A stretch of DNA of 64,000 nt from Thermocrinis ruber (GCF_000512735.1 NZ_CP007028.1:248001-312000), one strand, 5' to 3'. Positions 19,052 to 28,586 are shown, numbered from the stretch's first letter. Made by a program: numbers and translations. The notes: a model not told the origin generated them from the letters alone.

Positions 19052-19855
19052 ATGGGAGCAAGTGCAGAACCCTTTGACCTAAGGCATGGAAAAATAAAAT
19101 TAGTTTTTGAACCGTACCCACAAATTACTAAAAGCCTTTACACACTACCTATTAGGTTCCCACGGGAATGGAGACAAAAGCTATATGTGGAAACAACTAC
19201 GCCCTACTACACAAAAGAGGAACTCCAAGATGTAGATGAAAATGGAGAACCTAAGGCAAAGGTTCTACCTTTCACTGGCGGTCCGTTTGTTCATCCAAGA
19301 GATATGTGGGAATTGGTAAAAAGCCTGAGAGAGTTCATGAACGGAGAGAGGGACAAGGTCTATATATCCCTTGTGAATAACATAGATAGGGACCCAATGT
19401 GTGAAATTAGCTCATCGCCTAACGGAGAGAAAGCTTTGGTATATCTGAGAGTGCAAGGCAAAACCAACTCCGGCACGATAAAGAGAGGGAGAATAGGCTT
19501 TGACCCGCAGGAGCTTAACTCCTTTTTGAGGTATTTAACCCTTCACGCCCAAATGGAAATGGCGATAATAAAGGAAAGGCAGGTAGCCGTTTTCAGGAGA
19601 TGGACGGAGGAGTTCTTTAGCTACGACGTCGCTCCCATGAAGGGTATAATTACACCCCAGATGAGGGCTAATGTCCTAAAAATGCTGTATGAGTATCTAC
19701 AGGGCAATAGGGATCTAAAGCCTGTTGATTTCAAAGACAAGCTAATATTCAAGGTAGATAAGACTTCGGGTAATCTCCTGATTATTACCACCCTTAGACC
19801 TCCGGTAGAACTTACCTTAGAGGAGGTAAAAGAGCTTTATATATTCCTAAGCTGA
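19052..19855 (+). CDS. Protein of unknown function (267 aa) in an operon with GGCT and NYN-like genes
   Basis: Not recognised. No signal peptide or membrane segment. The N-terminal half has many aromatic residues and short strands (KIKLVFEPYPQ, LYTLPIRFPREW). A central strand region (KVYISLVNNIDRD, KALVYLRVQGKTNSG) leads to a helical stretch around 165-215 (LRYLTLHAQMEMAIIKERQ). The C terminus returns to strands and ends VELTLEEVKELYIFLS. Excellent AGGAGGT ribosome binding site before the ATG. The tight spacing suggests it acts with the two neighbours. No function is claimed. Confidence 0.75.
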   Translation: MGASAEPFDLRHGKIKLVFEPYPQITKSLYTLPIRFPREWRQKLYVETTTPYYTKEELQDVDENGEPKAKVLPFTGGPFVHPRDMWELVKSLREFMNGERDKVYISLVNNIDRDPMCEISSSPNGEKALVYLRVQGKTNSGTIKRGRIGFDPQELNSFLRYLTLHAQMEMAIIKERQVAVFRRWTEEFFSYDVAPMKGIITPQMRANVLKMLYEYLQGNRDLKPVDFKDKLIFKVDKTSGNLLIITTLRPPVELTLEEVKELYIFLS

Positions 19856-19869
19856 GGGGAGGTGGTAAG

Positions 19870-20691
19870 ATGTCCAAGAAGGTCAAAAAGGTTATGGTTA
19901 TTGACTCCCAGTGGTATCTGGGAGCGGATCAAACTCATCTTATAATGCAACTACGGAAAACTTTTCCAGAGGCACCTATATACTTCGCGGTCAATACTAA
20001 GGCAGACTACTGGCAAAAGGTGGGAGAAAAGCTTCGTAGTTTGTGGGAGCGTTATGGTGTTCAGTTAGAAGAGACGGAAAAGATTGAAATGGACATGATA
20101 GATAAGCTGGCAAGCAAACATGAAGCAGAAAAAGTTGTTATCGGATCAAATGACAGTATTCTACTAACCACTCTAGCAGAGCATTCGATGTTAAAGCCTA
20201 TCTATCTTAGAATAACCTATAAGAGAAATAGGTATGAATGGCTTAAACCCCATCCTGTCTTTGAAGGGTTGCGGGAAATTGGCTACACTGTGATTGATAT
20301 AAGGGTTGCCAATAGAGTAGAGGGTAGCCTCGCAAGGATATTGGGCTTAAGCTTTAATGCAGTTTTGAAACTTTGGGATGAAAAGGAAAGGTTTGAAGAG
20401 AGCGTTCAGATCGCAAGGGAAAAAGTGCTTCCCAAAATTAACGTAGAGCTTACTTTAGAGGATTTCAAGGCCCTGTGTTTCAAAGAAGGAGTAGCTCACC
20501 CCTTTGAATCTGCATACTTTCTGGCTTATTATGGAGACATTAAATTAAGAAATGATCATGGCAATGTTCTTCTCCTAAGAAATGTGAATACCTCTGAGGA
20601 AGTAAAAAATCAAGAAGAGCCACCAAAAGGCATACTTTCCAGAATGTTCCAGCCCTTCCTCAGGTTTTTCTCTAAACCAGAAAAGGAGTGA
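19870..20691 (+). CDS. Protein with NYN/PIN-like N-terminal pattern (putative RNase-like), 273 aa
   Basis: The first ~115 residues follow the order of a NYN/PIN-type Rossmann nuclease. A first strand VMVIDSQ ends in Asp12, a second strand is PIYFAVN, a helix MDMIDKLA contributes Asp75/Asp78, and a strand-turn VVIGSNDSILLTTLA contributes Asp95. This resembles the acidic quartet of NYN nucleases, but overall identity to known members cannot be checked here. The C-terminal part is helical and ends in a basic tail (FLRFFSKPEKE). It has a GGGGAGGTGG ribosome binding site 14 bases after the preceding gene and a terminator 10 bases after its stop. Confidence 0.6.
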   Translation: MSKKVKKVMVIDSQWYLGADQTHLIMQLRKTFPEAPIYFAVNTKADYWQKVGEKLRSLWERYGVQLEETEKIEMDMIDKLASKHEAEKVVIGSNDSILLTTLAEHSMLKPIYLRITYKRNRYEWLKPHPVFEGLREIGYTVIDIRVANRVEGSLARILGLSFNAVLKLWDEKERFEESVQIAREKVLPKINVELTLEDFKALCFKEGVAHPFESAYFLAYYGDIKLRNDHGNVLLLRNVNTSEEVKNQEEPPKGILSRMFQPFLRFFSKPEKE

Positions 20692-20700
20692 ATATTGCTT

Positions 20701-20722
20701 GCCCCCACTGGGGCTTTTGTTT
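20701..20722 (+). terminator. Rho-independent terminator of the GGCT-unknown-NYN-like operon
   Basis: GCCCC and GGGGC form a perfect 5-bp stem with a CACT loop, followed by TTTTGTTT. It lies 10 bases after the stop of the NYN-like gene. Confidence 0.85.
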
Positions 20723-20803
20723 CAATATTTTTAAGTTCTTTTAAAAAAATCTCTCGTCAGGACGCCCTCCAATCTTTAAACTCTTATTGAGGAAGTTGAG
20801 GAA

Positions 20804-21310
20804 TTAAACCCAAGACTCGTATTCCATCACCTGCTCAAAGGTATAAGGGCATTCCTTAGGGAAATCTTTTTCCGTAGGAAGTCTGCCAAAGTATTTTTTA
20901 GCAAGGTCGTAGTTTTGAGGCTCTTTGAACCAGTTAATCAACCTGTAAACTGCCAACTCCCATGCAGTTTGTATATTTTCCCTTTCTTGGGCTTTTGCCT
21001 TTACGGACGGGTGTCTTTTAAAGATAACCGCAAGTTCATTCCTTGCATTGTATATGCTTTTTATCCAGCTGTGTCCTACATATTCTCTGTATCTGAAGTT
21101 TTCCCACTTGTAAAGGTGTTCCAAGATTATCGCCATAAAGCTAACCGCACTGTCCAGATACCTCTGCCCCATATCCTCCATCTCCTCCAACAGGTTCTCC
21201 CAATCTACGAGGTCATATTCTTTGTTTTTGAGAAGTCTGAGATTTTCCTGCACCCACAGATAAAAGTCCTTTTCATAAAGTTCTTTTAGGTTTTGGATTT
21301 TTTGCTCCAT
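20804..21310 (-). CDS. DUF29 family protein
   Basis: 168 residues. LYEKDFYLWVQENLRLL, then WENLLEEMEDMGQ, HLYKWE and HPSVKAKA follow the conserved course of DUF29, an all-helical family of unknown function common in cyanobacteria, Aquificae and proteobacteria and often found in variable chromosome regions. The gene stands alone, convergent with the NYN-like operon and divergent from dnaK. The ATG at 21310 precedes the conserved N-terminal motif directly. Confidence 0.85.
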   Translation of the reverse strand: MEQKIQNLKELYEKDFYLWVQENLRLLKNKEYDLVDWENLLEEMEDMGQRYLDSAVSFMAIILEHLYKWENFRYREYVGHSWIKSIYNARNELAVIFKRHPSVKAKAQERENIQTAWELAVYRLINWFKEPQNYDLAKKYFGRLPTEKDFPKECPYTFEQVMEYESWV

Positions 21311-21624
21311 GGGTTTAAATATATGTCCAAATTTGCTTAAGGTTTATTCCAAAGTAAATTAGGTTTTATGCCCTACCCTGCTCTGATGTTTCCGTGGCTT
21401 TATGGAGGCTTTTTATAGAAGTGGGTTAAAAAGGACTAACTAAGTAGCTTATTCTTGCTTTACGACGAGGCTGTTCCCAGAATTTTCTCATCGGGGCACC
21501 TCTCCAGCGGACAGAGGTACCAGTCTAGCCAAGCTTAAACCTTAAGCTAACAGATATCAAACATAACCTTAAAACTTCTGTGTGTTGATGGGTTTGTGTT
21601 TTTAGAAAAGCTCACATAAAAAAC
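21311..21624. other. Intergenic region with paired inverted repeats
   Basis: About 310 bases with no supported gene. Two hairpins lie close together: ACCTCT (21498-21503) with AGAGGT (21513-21518), extendable by flanking GG/CC, and a perfect 7-bp AGCTTAA/TTAAGCT (21532-21548). They are upstream of the dnaK promoter, so not in its mRNA leader. They could belong to a small RNA or to the end of another transcript. No CIRCE element, tmRNA, SRP RNA or RNase P signature was found. Confidence 0.3.
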
Positions 21625-21653
21625 TTGACAAAACTGGACTAAAGTTTTAAACT
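21625..21653 (+). promoter_or_regulatory. Sigma-70 type promoter of dnaK
   Basis: TTGACA at 21625-21630 and TAAACT at 21648-21653 are separated by exactly 17 bases. The dnaK ATG is 22 bases further on, with AAGGAGGTG as ribosome binding site. No CIRCE (HrcA) operator was seen. Confidence 0.75.
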
Positions 21654-21675
21654 GTAAAGATAAGGAGGTGTAACG

Positions 21676-23544
21676 ATGGCGGAGAAGGTTATAGGTATTG
21701 ACTTGGGAACTACCAACTCGGTTGTTGCTGTTATGATAGGCGATGAGCCTGTGGTTATACAAAATCAGGAGGGTTCAAGGCTTACCCCCTCCGTAGTATC
21801 TTGGACAAAGGAGAAGGAAATATTGGTGGGTGAGCCTGCCAAAAGGCGTGCTATTTTGGACCCTGAGAACACCGTTTATGAATCAAAGAGGTTCATAGGA
21901 AGAAAGTATGAAGAGGTTATAGAAGAAGCAAAGAGAGTCTCTTACAGAGTTGTCCCGGATGAAAAGGGAGATGCAAGCTTTGAGATCCCCAACCTTGGAA
22001 GAAAGGTACGCCCGGAGGAGGTGGGTGCTCTGGTTCTCAAAAAGCTAAAGGAAGCTGCAGAAGCCTACTTGGGAGAGAAGATTACCAAGGCGGTTATAAC
22101 GGTGCCCGCCTACTTTAACGAAAGGCAAAGACAGGCTACCAAGGATGCGGGTAAGATTGCAGGGCTTGAGGTTCTCAGAATACTCAACGAACCCACTGCT
22201 GCAGCTCTCGCCTACGGGCTCGACAAGAAAAGCGATGTAAGAATACTGGTCTATGACTTTGGTGGTGGTACCTTTGACGTGTCCATCCTTGAGGGTGGAG
22301 ATGGTGTTATAGAGGTAAAGGCAACCGCAGGAGATACCCATTTGGGTGGTGCCAACATAGACGAGAGGATAATGGAATGGCTCATAGAAGAGTTTAAGAA
22401 AGAAACTGGCATAGACCTAAGAAAGGACAAAACTGCCCTACAAAGGCTAAAAGACGCCTCTGAGCAAGCCAAAAAGGAACTCTCCTTTAAGCTTGAAACG
22501 GAGATCAACCTACCCTTTATTACAATAGACCCATCTACCAATCAACCCTTGCACCTACAGAAAAAGCTGACCAGAGCAAGGCTTGAGGAGATGATCAAGG
22601 ACCTGGTAGATAGGACTATGGAGATCGTAGAGAAGGCTTTGAAGGATGCCAAGCTCAGACCCGAAGACATAGATGATGTAGTACTTGTGGGTGGTTCTAC
22701 CCGTATTCCTCTGGTCCAGCAAAGAATAAGAGAATTCTTTGGAAAGGAACCTCACAAGGGCGTGCACCCTGACGAGGTGGTTGCGGTAGGTGCTGCCATA
22801 CAGGCAGGCATACTCTCTGGTCAGGTAAAAGAAATACTTCTCGTGGACGTAACACCCCTCTCCTTGGGAGTGGAAACCTACGGTGGAGTTATGACCGTTC
22901 TGATCCCAAGAAACACACCCATTCCTTACAAAAAGTGCGAGATATTCACAACCGCTGCAGACTATCAAACAGAGGTGGAAATCCACGTCCTACAAGGCGA
23001 AAGGCCATTGGCAAAGGACAACAAGTCTTTGGGTAAGTTCTACCTGACGGGCATACCACCCGCACCAAGAGGAGTACCAAAGATAGAGGTTTGCTTTGAC
23101 ATAGACGTGGATGGTATACTGCATGTGACCGCCAGAGACCTTGGAACTGGTAAGGAGCAGTCCATAAGGATTCAACCCTCTTCTGGACTCACCCAGGAGG
23201 ACATAGAAAGAATCATCAAAGAAGCCCAAATGCACGAGGAGGAAGACAGGAAAAAGAAAGAGCTCATTGAAGCCAAGAACCAACTGGACATGCACCTTTA
23301 CAACTTGGAAAAGGTCCTCAGGGAAAACAGGGACAAACTGCCTTCAGACCTTGTTTCAGAAGCGGAAAGGGTTATCCAAGAGGGCAAAAAGGTCTTTGCA
23401 GAATCTCAGGACATCGATGAGGTAAGAAGAACCACAGAGAGAGTGCTCGAAGTTGCTGGAAAGGTGGGTGGATACATATATCAGTCTGCGGAAAAGAAAG
23501 AAGGCGGTGATGGTGGTGATGTGATAGAGGGCAAGACTCTATAA
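21676..23544 (+). CDS. dnaK: Chaperone protein DnaK (Hsp70)
   Basis: 622 residues. The actin-like ATPase domain shows [28 protein letters not shown] and [13 protein letters not shown]. The linker and substrate-binding domain follow ([14 protein letters not shown]) with a helical lid and a Gly/Asp-rich C terminus. It folds and rescues proteins with DnaJ and GrpE. Neither cochaperone is adjacent, so this is not a grpE-dnaK-dnaJ operon. hslO follows after 24 bases, making a small stress-protein unit. Confidence 0.98.
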   Translation: MAEKVIGIDLGTTNSVVAVMIGDEPVVIQNQEGSRLTPSVVSWTKEKEILVGEPAKRRAILDPENTVYESKRFIGRKYEEVIEEAKRVSYRVVPDEKGDASFEIPNLGRKVRPEEVGALVLKKLKEAAEAYLGEKITKAVITVPAYFNERQRQATKDAGKIAGLEVLRILNEPTAAALAYGLDKKSDVRILVYDFGGGTFDVSILEGGDGVIEVKATAGDTHLGGANIDERIMEWLIEEFKKETGIDLRKDKTALQRLKDASEQAKKELSFKLETEINLPFITIDPSTNQPLHLQKKLTRARLEEMIKDLVDRTMEIVEKALKDAKLRPEDIDDVVLVGGSTRIPLVQQRIREFFGKEPHKGVHPDEVVAVGAAIQAGILSGQVKEILLVDVTPLSLGVETYGGVMTVLIPRNTPIPYKKCEIFTTAADYQTEVEIHVLQGERPLAKDNKSLGKFYLTGIPPAPRGVPKIEVCFDIDVDGILHVTARDLGTGKEQSIRIQPSSGLTQEDIERIIKEAQMHEEEDRKKKELIEAKNQLDMHLYNLEKVLRENRDKLPSDLVSEAERVIQEGKKVFAESQDIDEVRRTTERVLEVAGKVGGYIYQSAEKKEGGDGGDVIEGKTL

Positions 23545-23568
23545 TAAAGGGGCTTATATTCATTCCTT

Positions 23569-24435
23569 ATGCTGTATAGGGATTTAGACCAGCAAACGAA
23601 GGAGGACCTGAGAAACTACTTTGAAGAGAGAGATTATGCGGTTATAGCGGTTCCCAAGGAGGAACCCATAAGGGTCTATGTTATAAAAGCAGACAGGGTA
23701 GTAGAAACTGCCAGGAGGGTCCATCAGTTGGACCCCGGCTCCACCATTTTACTTGGTGAATGGCTCCTGTCCGCTTTAATTCTCTCCTCCCTCCTAAAAC
23801 ATGGAAGCCCTCAAAAGGTGCTTTTGAAGTTAAGCACTCCAGAGTATTCCCTGGTGGCAGAGGCAGACGGTATGGGTAGGGTAAGGGGCTTTATTGGCAA
23901 AGGAGATCCAGAGGGGGAGGAAACCATAACCGTAGTTAAAGAACTTCGTATGGGTACTCCATACACCAGCATAATCCCGGTGGTTAGCAAGAGCATAAGG
24001 GAAAACCTTCTGTATTACTTTGAACAGTCTGAACAGATAAAAACCGCCTTAGACTTAGGCGTTGTTTTAAAAGAAGACGGGAGTGTTAAGCACGCGGGCG
24101 CTTACATGATCCAAACTATGGGTGGCACAAGTCCAAAAGTTGAAGAGTTGCTTCTGAAAAGGGTCAGAGAACTGCCTCCCTATTCTCAAATCCTTTCCTT
24201 GGGGAAGAGACCTGAGGAGTTTCTGGAAGAGCTCATCGGGGATATGAAGCCCAGGATTGTGGGTCTGAAGGAGATTGAGTATTATTGCCCCTGCAACGAA
24301 GAGATTGCCAAGGCGAGCCTTAGCCTTCTGAGCATGGAGGAAATAGAAGAAATACTCGCGGAGGGTCCAGCAGAAGTGGTCTGCAACTTCTGTGGAAGAG
24401 TATATCGCTTTGATAGAGAATCTCTGTCTATGTAG
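23569..24435 (+). CDS. hslO: 33 kDa redox-regulated chaperone (Hsp33)
   Basis: 288 residues. The C-terminal zinc and redox switch is intact: CPC in YYCPCNEE and CNFC in VVCNFCGRVY, the CxC-(27-32)-CxxC pattern of Hsp33. The N-terminal body includes GTSPKVEELLLKRVREL. It is activated by oxidation and heat to hold unfolding proteins, which fits its position behind dnaK. It starts 24 bases after dnaK. Confidence 0.95.
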   Translation: MLYRDLDQQTKEDLRNYFEERDYAVIAVPKEEPIRVYVIKADRVVETARRVHQLDPGSTILLGEWLLSALILSSLLKHGSPQKVLLKLSTPEYSLVAEADGMGRVRGFIGKGDPEGEETITVVKELRMGTPYTSIIPVVSKSIRENLLYYFEQSEQIKTALDLGVVLKEDGSVKHAGAYMIQTMGGTSPKVEELLLKRVRELPPYSQILSLGKRPEEFLEELIGDMKPRIVGLKEIEYYCPCNEEIAKASLSLLSMEEIEEILAEGPAEVVCNFCGRVYRFDRESLSM

Positions 24436-24452
24436 ATAGCTTGGTGGATTTT

Positions 24453-24481
24453 TTGCAAATCTGAAATTTTTCTGATATAAT
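24453..24481 (+). promoter_or_regulatory. Promoter of the rplN (spc-alpha) block
   Basis: TTGCAA at 24453-24458 and TATAAT at 24476-24481 are 17 bases apart, and the -10 is extended (TGATATAAT). It lies 31 bases before the rplN ATG and just after hslO, so the ribosomal block has its own start. Confidence 0.75.
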
Positions 24482-24511
24482 TAATAGTCTCACTTATCCA
24501 GGAGAGAAGCC

Positions 24512-24877
24512 ATGATACAGAGGCAGACTTATTGTAATGTTGCAGACAATTCAGGTGCTAAAAAGGTTCAAGTGATAGGCATACCCTATGCCCCAAGGAA
24601 GTATGCGGTTCCTGGGGATGTGGTCACAGTGACCGTCAAGGAAGCAGCACCCAACAGCCCCGCCAAAAAGGGCAATATATATAGGGCAGTGGTGGTCAGG
24701 ACCAAGAAGGAAATCAGGAGGCCGGACGGTAGCTACATAAAGTTTGACGACAACGCGGTGGTCCTACTCAACCAGTACGGAGAGCCCTTGGGCACCAGAA
24801 TACTGGGACCCATAGCAAGGGAAGTCAGAAACAGAGGATTTACTAAACTTGCGTCTCTTGCACCGGAGGTGGTCTAA
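24512..24877 (+). CDS. rplN: 50S ribosomal protein L14
   Basis: 121 residues. Typical L14 features are [34 protein letters not shown] and a C-terminal [12 protein letters not shown]. First gene of the spc-type block here. The usual upstream S10-operon genes (L29, S17 and others) are not next to it, since hslO precedes it instead. The stop overlaps the rplX start by one base. Confidence 0.98.
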   Translation: MIQRQTYCNVADNSGAKKVQVIGIPYAPRKYAVPGDVVTVTVKEAAPNSPAKKGNIYRAVVVRTKKEIRRPDGSYIKFDDNAVVLLNQYGEPLGTRILGPIAREVRNRGFTKLASLAPEVV

Positions 24878-25227
24878 TGGCAGCAAAGATCAAAAAGGGT
24901 GATACAGTAGTTGTAATGAGAGGAAAGGAAAAGGGAAAAACCGGTGAGGTTATAAAAGTGCTTAGGAAAGAAAATAGGGTGGTTGTCAAGAATGTTAACT
25001 TTGTTAAAAAGCACGTGAAGGCAATTCCCGGTGTGAGAGAAGGTGGTATATACGAGTTTGAGGCACCCATACACATAAGCAATGTGATGTTGGTGTGTCC
25101 CAAGTGTGGAAAGCCTACAAGAGTGGGGTTTAGGATGGTGCAAGAAGGAGACACACTGAGAAAATACAGGTTCTGCAAAAAATGTGGTGAAAACATAGAC
25201 TTAGTCCGAGAGAGGGTTAAAAAATGA
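24877..25227 (+). CDS. rplX: 50S ribosomal protein L24
   Basis: 116 residues. A KOW motif near the N terminus ([21 protein letters not shown]) is followed by two CxxC pairs (CPKCGK and CKKCG), so this is the zinc-ribbon-containing form. It starts the folding of 23S rRNA. The ATG shares a base with the rplN stop, and the end overlaps rplE by 4 bases. Confidence 0.97.
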   Translation: MAAKIKKGDTVVVMRGKEKGKTGEVIKVLRKENRVVVKNVNFVKKHVKAIPGVREGGIYEFEAPIHISNVMLVCPKCGKPTRVGFRMVQEGDTLRKYRFCKKCGENIDLVRERVKK

Positions 25228-25787
25228 GTGTGGGAACCAAATATGTACCAAGACTTTATCAGAAATACAAGGACGAGGTAGTCCCCAAACTGATAGCACG
25301 ATTCGGGTACAAAAACCCTATGGAAGTGCCCAAGCTGGTAAAGATCGTGGTCAATATGGGTGTAGGAGAAGCGGTCAAGGATATAAAGTACTTGGAGAGG
25401 GCTATGGAAGACCTGAGGGCTATAACGGGACAACAGCCCGCAGTAAGGAGAGCTAAAAAGTCCGAGGCAGGCTTTAAGCTCAGAAAGGGCATGCCCATAG
25501 GTCTAAAGGTTACCCTTCGCAAGGAAAGGATGTGGGACTTTTTGGATAAGCTCATATCCGTTGCCCTACCAAGGGTAAAGGACTTTAAGGGTCTTAACCC
25601 AAGGTCCTTTGACGGCAGAGGAAACTACGCCTTTGGCATTGCAGAGCAAATCGTCTTCCCAGAGATAGACTACGAAAAGGTGGATGCAATAAGGGGTATG
25701 GATATAATCATTCACACTACAGCAGAGACGGACGAAGAAGCCCTTTGGCTATTAGCCCTATTGGGCTTACCAATAAGGAGTTTTTAG
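25224..25787 (+). CDS. rplE: 50S ribosomal protein L5
   Basis: 187 residues. Typical stretches are [24 protein letters not shown]-like [11 protein letters not shown], and [10 protein letters not shown] near the end. It binds 5S rRNA in the central protuberance and contacts the P-site tRNA. Overlaps rplX by 4 bases. Confidence 0.98.
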   Translation: MSVGTKYVPRLYQKYKDEVVPKLIARFGYKNPMEVPKLVKIVVNMGVGEAVKDIKYLERAMEDLRAITGQQPAVRRAKKSEAGFKLRKGMPIGLKVTLRKERMWDFLDKLISVALPRVKDFKGLNPRSFDGRGNYAFGIAEQIVFPEIDYEKVDAIRGMDIIIHTTAETDEEALWLLALLGLPIRSF

Positions 25788-25796
25788 GAGGTAAAG

Positions 25797-25985
25797 ATGG
25801 CTAGAAAGGCAAAGGTTGCAAAGGATATTAAGCACTTTCCAAAGTATGAGGTTAGGCGGAAGAACAGGTGCCCCCTTTGTGGAAGACCTAGGGGTTTTAT
25901 AAGGTACTTTGGCATGTGCAGGCTCTGCTTTAGAGAGCATGCCCTTAGGGGAGAGCTCCCCGGTGTAAGAAAAGCCAGTTGGTAA
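25797..25985 (+). CDS. rpsZ: 30S ribosomal protein S14, zinc-binding type
   Basis: 62 residues, the short zinc form: CPLCGRPRG and CRLCFREHA supply the four cysteines. The 16S rRNA-binding [11 protein letters not shown] tail is present. The zinc-free long form is not seen in this window. AGGAGGT precedes the start. Confidence 0.97.
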   Translation: MARKAKVAKDIKHFPKYEVRRKNRCPLCGRPRGFIRYFGMCRLCFREHALRGELPGVRKASW

Positions 25986-25997
25986 GGAGGTTGAAAG

Positions 25998-26408
25998 ATG
26001 GACCCAGTAGCGGATATGTTCTCAGCCATAAGAAACGCTATAATGAGAAGAAAGGATTATGTGGATGTTCCCTCCTCCAAGCTAAAAGAGGCTATCCTAA
26101 ACGTTTTACAAAGAGAAGGATACATTCTCAAGTGGGAAAGGCTTGACTCTGAGGAGCACAGAAAGGGCACCCAATATAAGCTCAGGATTTATCTAAAGTA
26201 CGCGGACCCCAAAAAGACCAAGAGCGTAATAAGGGGACTGGTTAAGGTCTCTAAACCCGGTAGAAGGATCTATGTGCCAAAGCACTTGGTGCCCCATGTC
26301 CGGAAAGGTCTTGGAATCGCCATACTCTCCACCGATGCGGGCGTAATAACAGATCATGAAGCTAGAAAGCTCGGCAAAGGTGGAGAGGTAATAGCCTATG
26401 TATGGTGA
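25998..26408 (+). CDS. rpsH: 30S ribosomal protein S8
   Basis: 136 residues. DPVADMFSAIRNA at the N terminus, SKPGRRIYVP and GLGIAILST are standard S8 motifs. It binds the central domain of 16S rRNA and in many bacteria represses the spc operon. AAGGAGG lies before the ATG. Confidence 0.98.
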   Translation: MDPVADMFSAIRNAIMRRKDYVDVPSSKLKEAILNVLQREGYILKWERLDSEEHRKGTQYKLRIYLKYADPKKTKSVIRGLVKVSKPGRRIYVPKHLVPHVRKGLGIAILSTDAGVITDHEARKLGKGGEVIAYVW

Positions 26409-26416
26409 GGTGAGCC

Positions 26417-26974
26417 ATGTCAAGGATAGGTAAAAAGCCCATAGAAATACCCAGCAATGTAAAGGTAAATTACACTAACGGTGTTTTAAACGTAGAAGGA
26501 CCAAAGGGTAAACTCTCTTTGGCCATCCACCCGGACATAAAGCTGAGCATAGAAAACAATCATATAAAGTTGGAAAGACCCTCCGATGCACCCTTTCACA
26601 GGGCAATTCATGGCACCATGGCTGCACTCATAAGGAATATGATTAAAGGTGTAACGGAAGGCTATACGGTGGTCCTTGAGATAGTGGGTTTGGGATACAG
26701 GGCGGCGGTAAAAGGGAACAACTTAGAGCTAAACTTGGGCTATTCTCACCCGGTTGTCTATCCCATACCCAAAGATGTGAAGATAGAGGTCAAGGAGAAC
26801 AAAATTTACGTCAGTGGTGTTGACAAGCAGAGAGTTGGACAAGTAGCAGCGGAGATAAGAGCCTTCAGGAAGCCCGATGCCTACAAGGGTAAAGGTATAA
26901 GGTATGAAGGAGAGCAACTAAGACTCAAGGCAGGTAAAGCTGCAGGAAAGGGCAAAGGCGGAAAGGGTAAATAA
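26417..26974 (+). CDS. rplF: 50S ribosomal protein L6
   Basis: 185 residues. Begins [11 protein letters not shown] and contains the two L6 repeats, with [20 protein letters not shown] and the signature [17 protein letters not shown] Gly/Lys-rich C-terminal tail ([10 protein letters not shown]) is a little longer than usual. It binds 23S rRNA near the GTPase centre. Confidence 0.98.
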   Translation: MSRIGKKPIEIPSNVKVNYTNGVLNVEGPKGKLSLAIHPDIKLSIENNHIKLERPSDAPFHRAIHGTMAALIRNMIKGVTEGYTVVLEIVGLGYRAAVKGNNLELNLGYSHPVVYPIPKDVKIEVKENKIYVSGVDKQRVGQVAAEIRAFRKPDAYKGKGIRYEGEQLRLKAGKAAGKGKGGKGK

Positions 26975-26992
26975 GTAAGGAGGTAAGGGAAA

Positions 26993-27364
26993 ATGGCAAA
27001 GTTAAGCAGACATGAAAGAAGAGAAAGAAGACACAAGAGAATAAGAAAGAAGATCTTTGGTACTCCAGAAAGGCCCAGGCTCTGTGTGTATAGAAGTTTA
27101 AATGCCTTTTATGCGCAAATCATAGACGATACCACTGGAAGGACGTTGGTCTCTGCTTCCTCCATAGACCGGGACTATGTCCAGCTTACGGGCAAGAGAG
27201 GTGGAAAGTCCATAGAGGACGTGCAAAAGGTTGCGGAACTTCTGGTTAAAAAGGCTTTGGAAAAGGGTATAAAGAAGGTAGTCTTTGACAGGGGTGGATT
27301 CTTATATCATGGTAAAATTAAAGCCTTTGCAGATAAATGCAGAGAGCTTGGTTTAGAGTTCTGA
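26993..27364 (+). CDS. rplR: 50S ribosomal protein L18
   Basis: 123 residues. [28 protein letters not shown]-like [11 protein letters not shown] and [19 protein letters not shown] are the usual L18 elements. It binds 5S rRNA with L5. AAGGAGGT ribosome binding site. Confidence 0.98.
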   Translation: MAKLSRHERRERRHKRIRKKIFGTPERPRLCVYRSLNAFYAQIIDDTTGRTLVSASSIDRDYVQLTGKRGGKSIEDVQKVAELLVKKALEKGIKKVVFDRGGFLYHGKIKAFADKCRELGLEF

Positions 27365-27380
27365 AAAAAAGGAGGCTAAG

Positions 27381-27956
27381 ATGGGTGGTGTATCCATTGA
27401 AAAGTTGATTGACGAAAGAAGAAAGGAGCAGAACATTCTTGAAATCCAAGATCAGCTTCAACTGGAAGAACGTCTTATATACGCCAAGAGGACCACGAGG
27501 GTTACAAAGGGTGGAAAGAGGTTCTCTTTTAGTGCTTTGGTAATAGTAGGAGACAGGAGAGGCTTTGTGGGCTTTGGCCTTGGAAAGGCAAGGGAGGTGC
27601 CCATAGCTATAGCAAAGGCAATAGAGGATGGCAAAAAGCACATAATAAGGGTACCTATAGTAGAGGGGACGGTTCCCCACGATGTGATAGGGCATTATGG
27701 TCCCACGATGATAAAGGTTATGCCAGCCAGAAGGGGAACGGGTATAGTGGCAGGTGGTGCTGCAAAACCTATCTTTGAACTGGCAGGATATACGGATGTG
27801 CTGACAAAGATCTTGGGTTCCACCAACCCCAACAACGTGGTAAGGGCGGTCTTTGATGCCCTCTTAAAGCTAACCACCCTTGAGGAGGAGGCAAAACTCA
27901 GAGGCATAAGCGAAGAGGAATTGAGAAAAAGATACAAACTTTATGCGAGGGTTTAA
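27381..27956 (+). CDS. rpsE: 30S ribosomal protein S5
   Basis: 191 residues. The N-terminal double-stranded-RNA-binding-like domain has GGKRFSFSALVIVGD and GFGLGKAREVP. The C-terminal part has MPARRGTGIVAGGAAKPIFELAG and NNVVRAVFDAL. It acts in decoding accuracy and mRNA unwinding at the ribosome entry. The N-terminal extension of about 25 residues is modest. Confidence 0.98.
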   Translation: MGGVSIEKLIDERRKEQNILEIQDQLQLEERLIYAKRTTRVTKGGKRFSFSALVIVGDRRGFVGFGLGKAREVPIAIAKAIEDGKKHIIRVPIVEGTVPHDVIGHYGPTMIKVMPARRGTGIVAGGAAKPIFELAGYTDVLTKILGSTNPNNVVRAVFDALLKLTTLEEEAKLRGISEEELRKRYKLYARV

Positions 27957-27958
27957 AG

Positions 27959-28153
27959 ATGGGAAAGTTAAGGGTGCGTTTGGTTAGAGGCTTGGCAGGA
28001 AAGCCAGAAAAACACATAAAGGCAGTTAAAAGCTTAGGTCTAAGAAAAGTGGGAGATGAAAGGGTGCTTGAGGACAACCCTATGGTCAGGGGCAACATAA
28101 GAGTAGCCCACTACCTTGTAGAAGTGGAGGAGGTGAAAGATGAAACTGCATGA
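27959..28153 (+). CDS. rpmD: 50S ribosomal protein L30
   Basis: 64 residues, complete for bacterial L30. Begins [17 protein letters not shown], followed by [17 protein letters not shown]. It starts 2 bases after rpsE and overlaps rplO by 14 bases. Confidence 0.96.
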   Translation: MGKLRVRLVRGLAGKPEKHIKAVKSLGLRKVGDERVLEDNPMVRGNIRVAHYLVEVEEVKDETA

Positions 28154-28582
28154 ACTTGCACCAAACCCGGGTGCTACAAAGGAAAGGAAAAGGGTAGGTA
28201 GAGGTCCAGGTTCCGGTCATGGAAAGACTGCAGGCAGGGGACACAAAGGACAAAAGAGCAGGTCCGGAGACAGAAAGCTTCCTTCCTGGTTTGAAGGTGG
28301 TCAAACACCCCTCCACAAGAGGATTCCAAAGAGGGGCTTTAGAAGTCCCAACAGGGTTGAGTATTCGGTGGTGAATGTAAAGACCTTAGACAGATACTTC
28401 TCCGAAGGCGAGGAAGTCACACCGGAAAAGCTCTTAGAGAAAGGACTTGTGAAAAAGGGAATGCCAGTGAAGATACTGGGTGATGGAGAACTAACCAAGA
28501 GGCTTGTGGTGAAAGCTCACGCCTTTTCTCAGAGTGCTAAGGAGAAGATTGAAAAAGCAGGCGGGACCTGCGAGGTGATCGC

Positions 28583-28586
<4 letters not shown>
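28140..28586 (+). CDS. rplO: 50S ribosomal protein L15
   Basis: 148 residues. Gly-rich N terminus ([20 protein letters not shown]), [17 protein letters not shown] and a C-terminal [19 protein letters not shown], all as expected. A late assembly protein of the 50S subunit. Its stop overlaps the TTG start of secY by 4 bases. Confidence 0.98.

Noticed and set aside
21311-21675. tmRNA, SRP RNA, RNase P RNA or 6S RNA in the dnaK upstream gap
   Set aside because: None of the conserved sequence marks of these RNAs was found; only generic hairpins.
21600-21675. CIRCE operator for HrcA at dnaK
   Set aside because: No TTAGCACTC-N9-GAGTGCTAA or close variant; only a normal sigma-70 type promoter is visible.
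24843-25433. Minus-strand frame of about 196 codons opposite rplX and rplE
   Set aside because: Antisense shadow of two clear ribosomal protein genes, low-information sequence.
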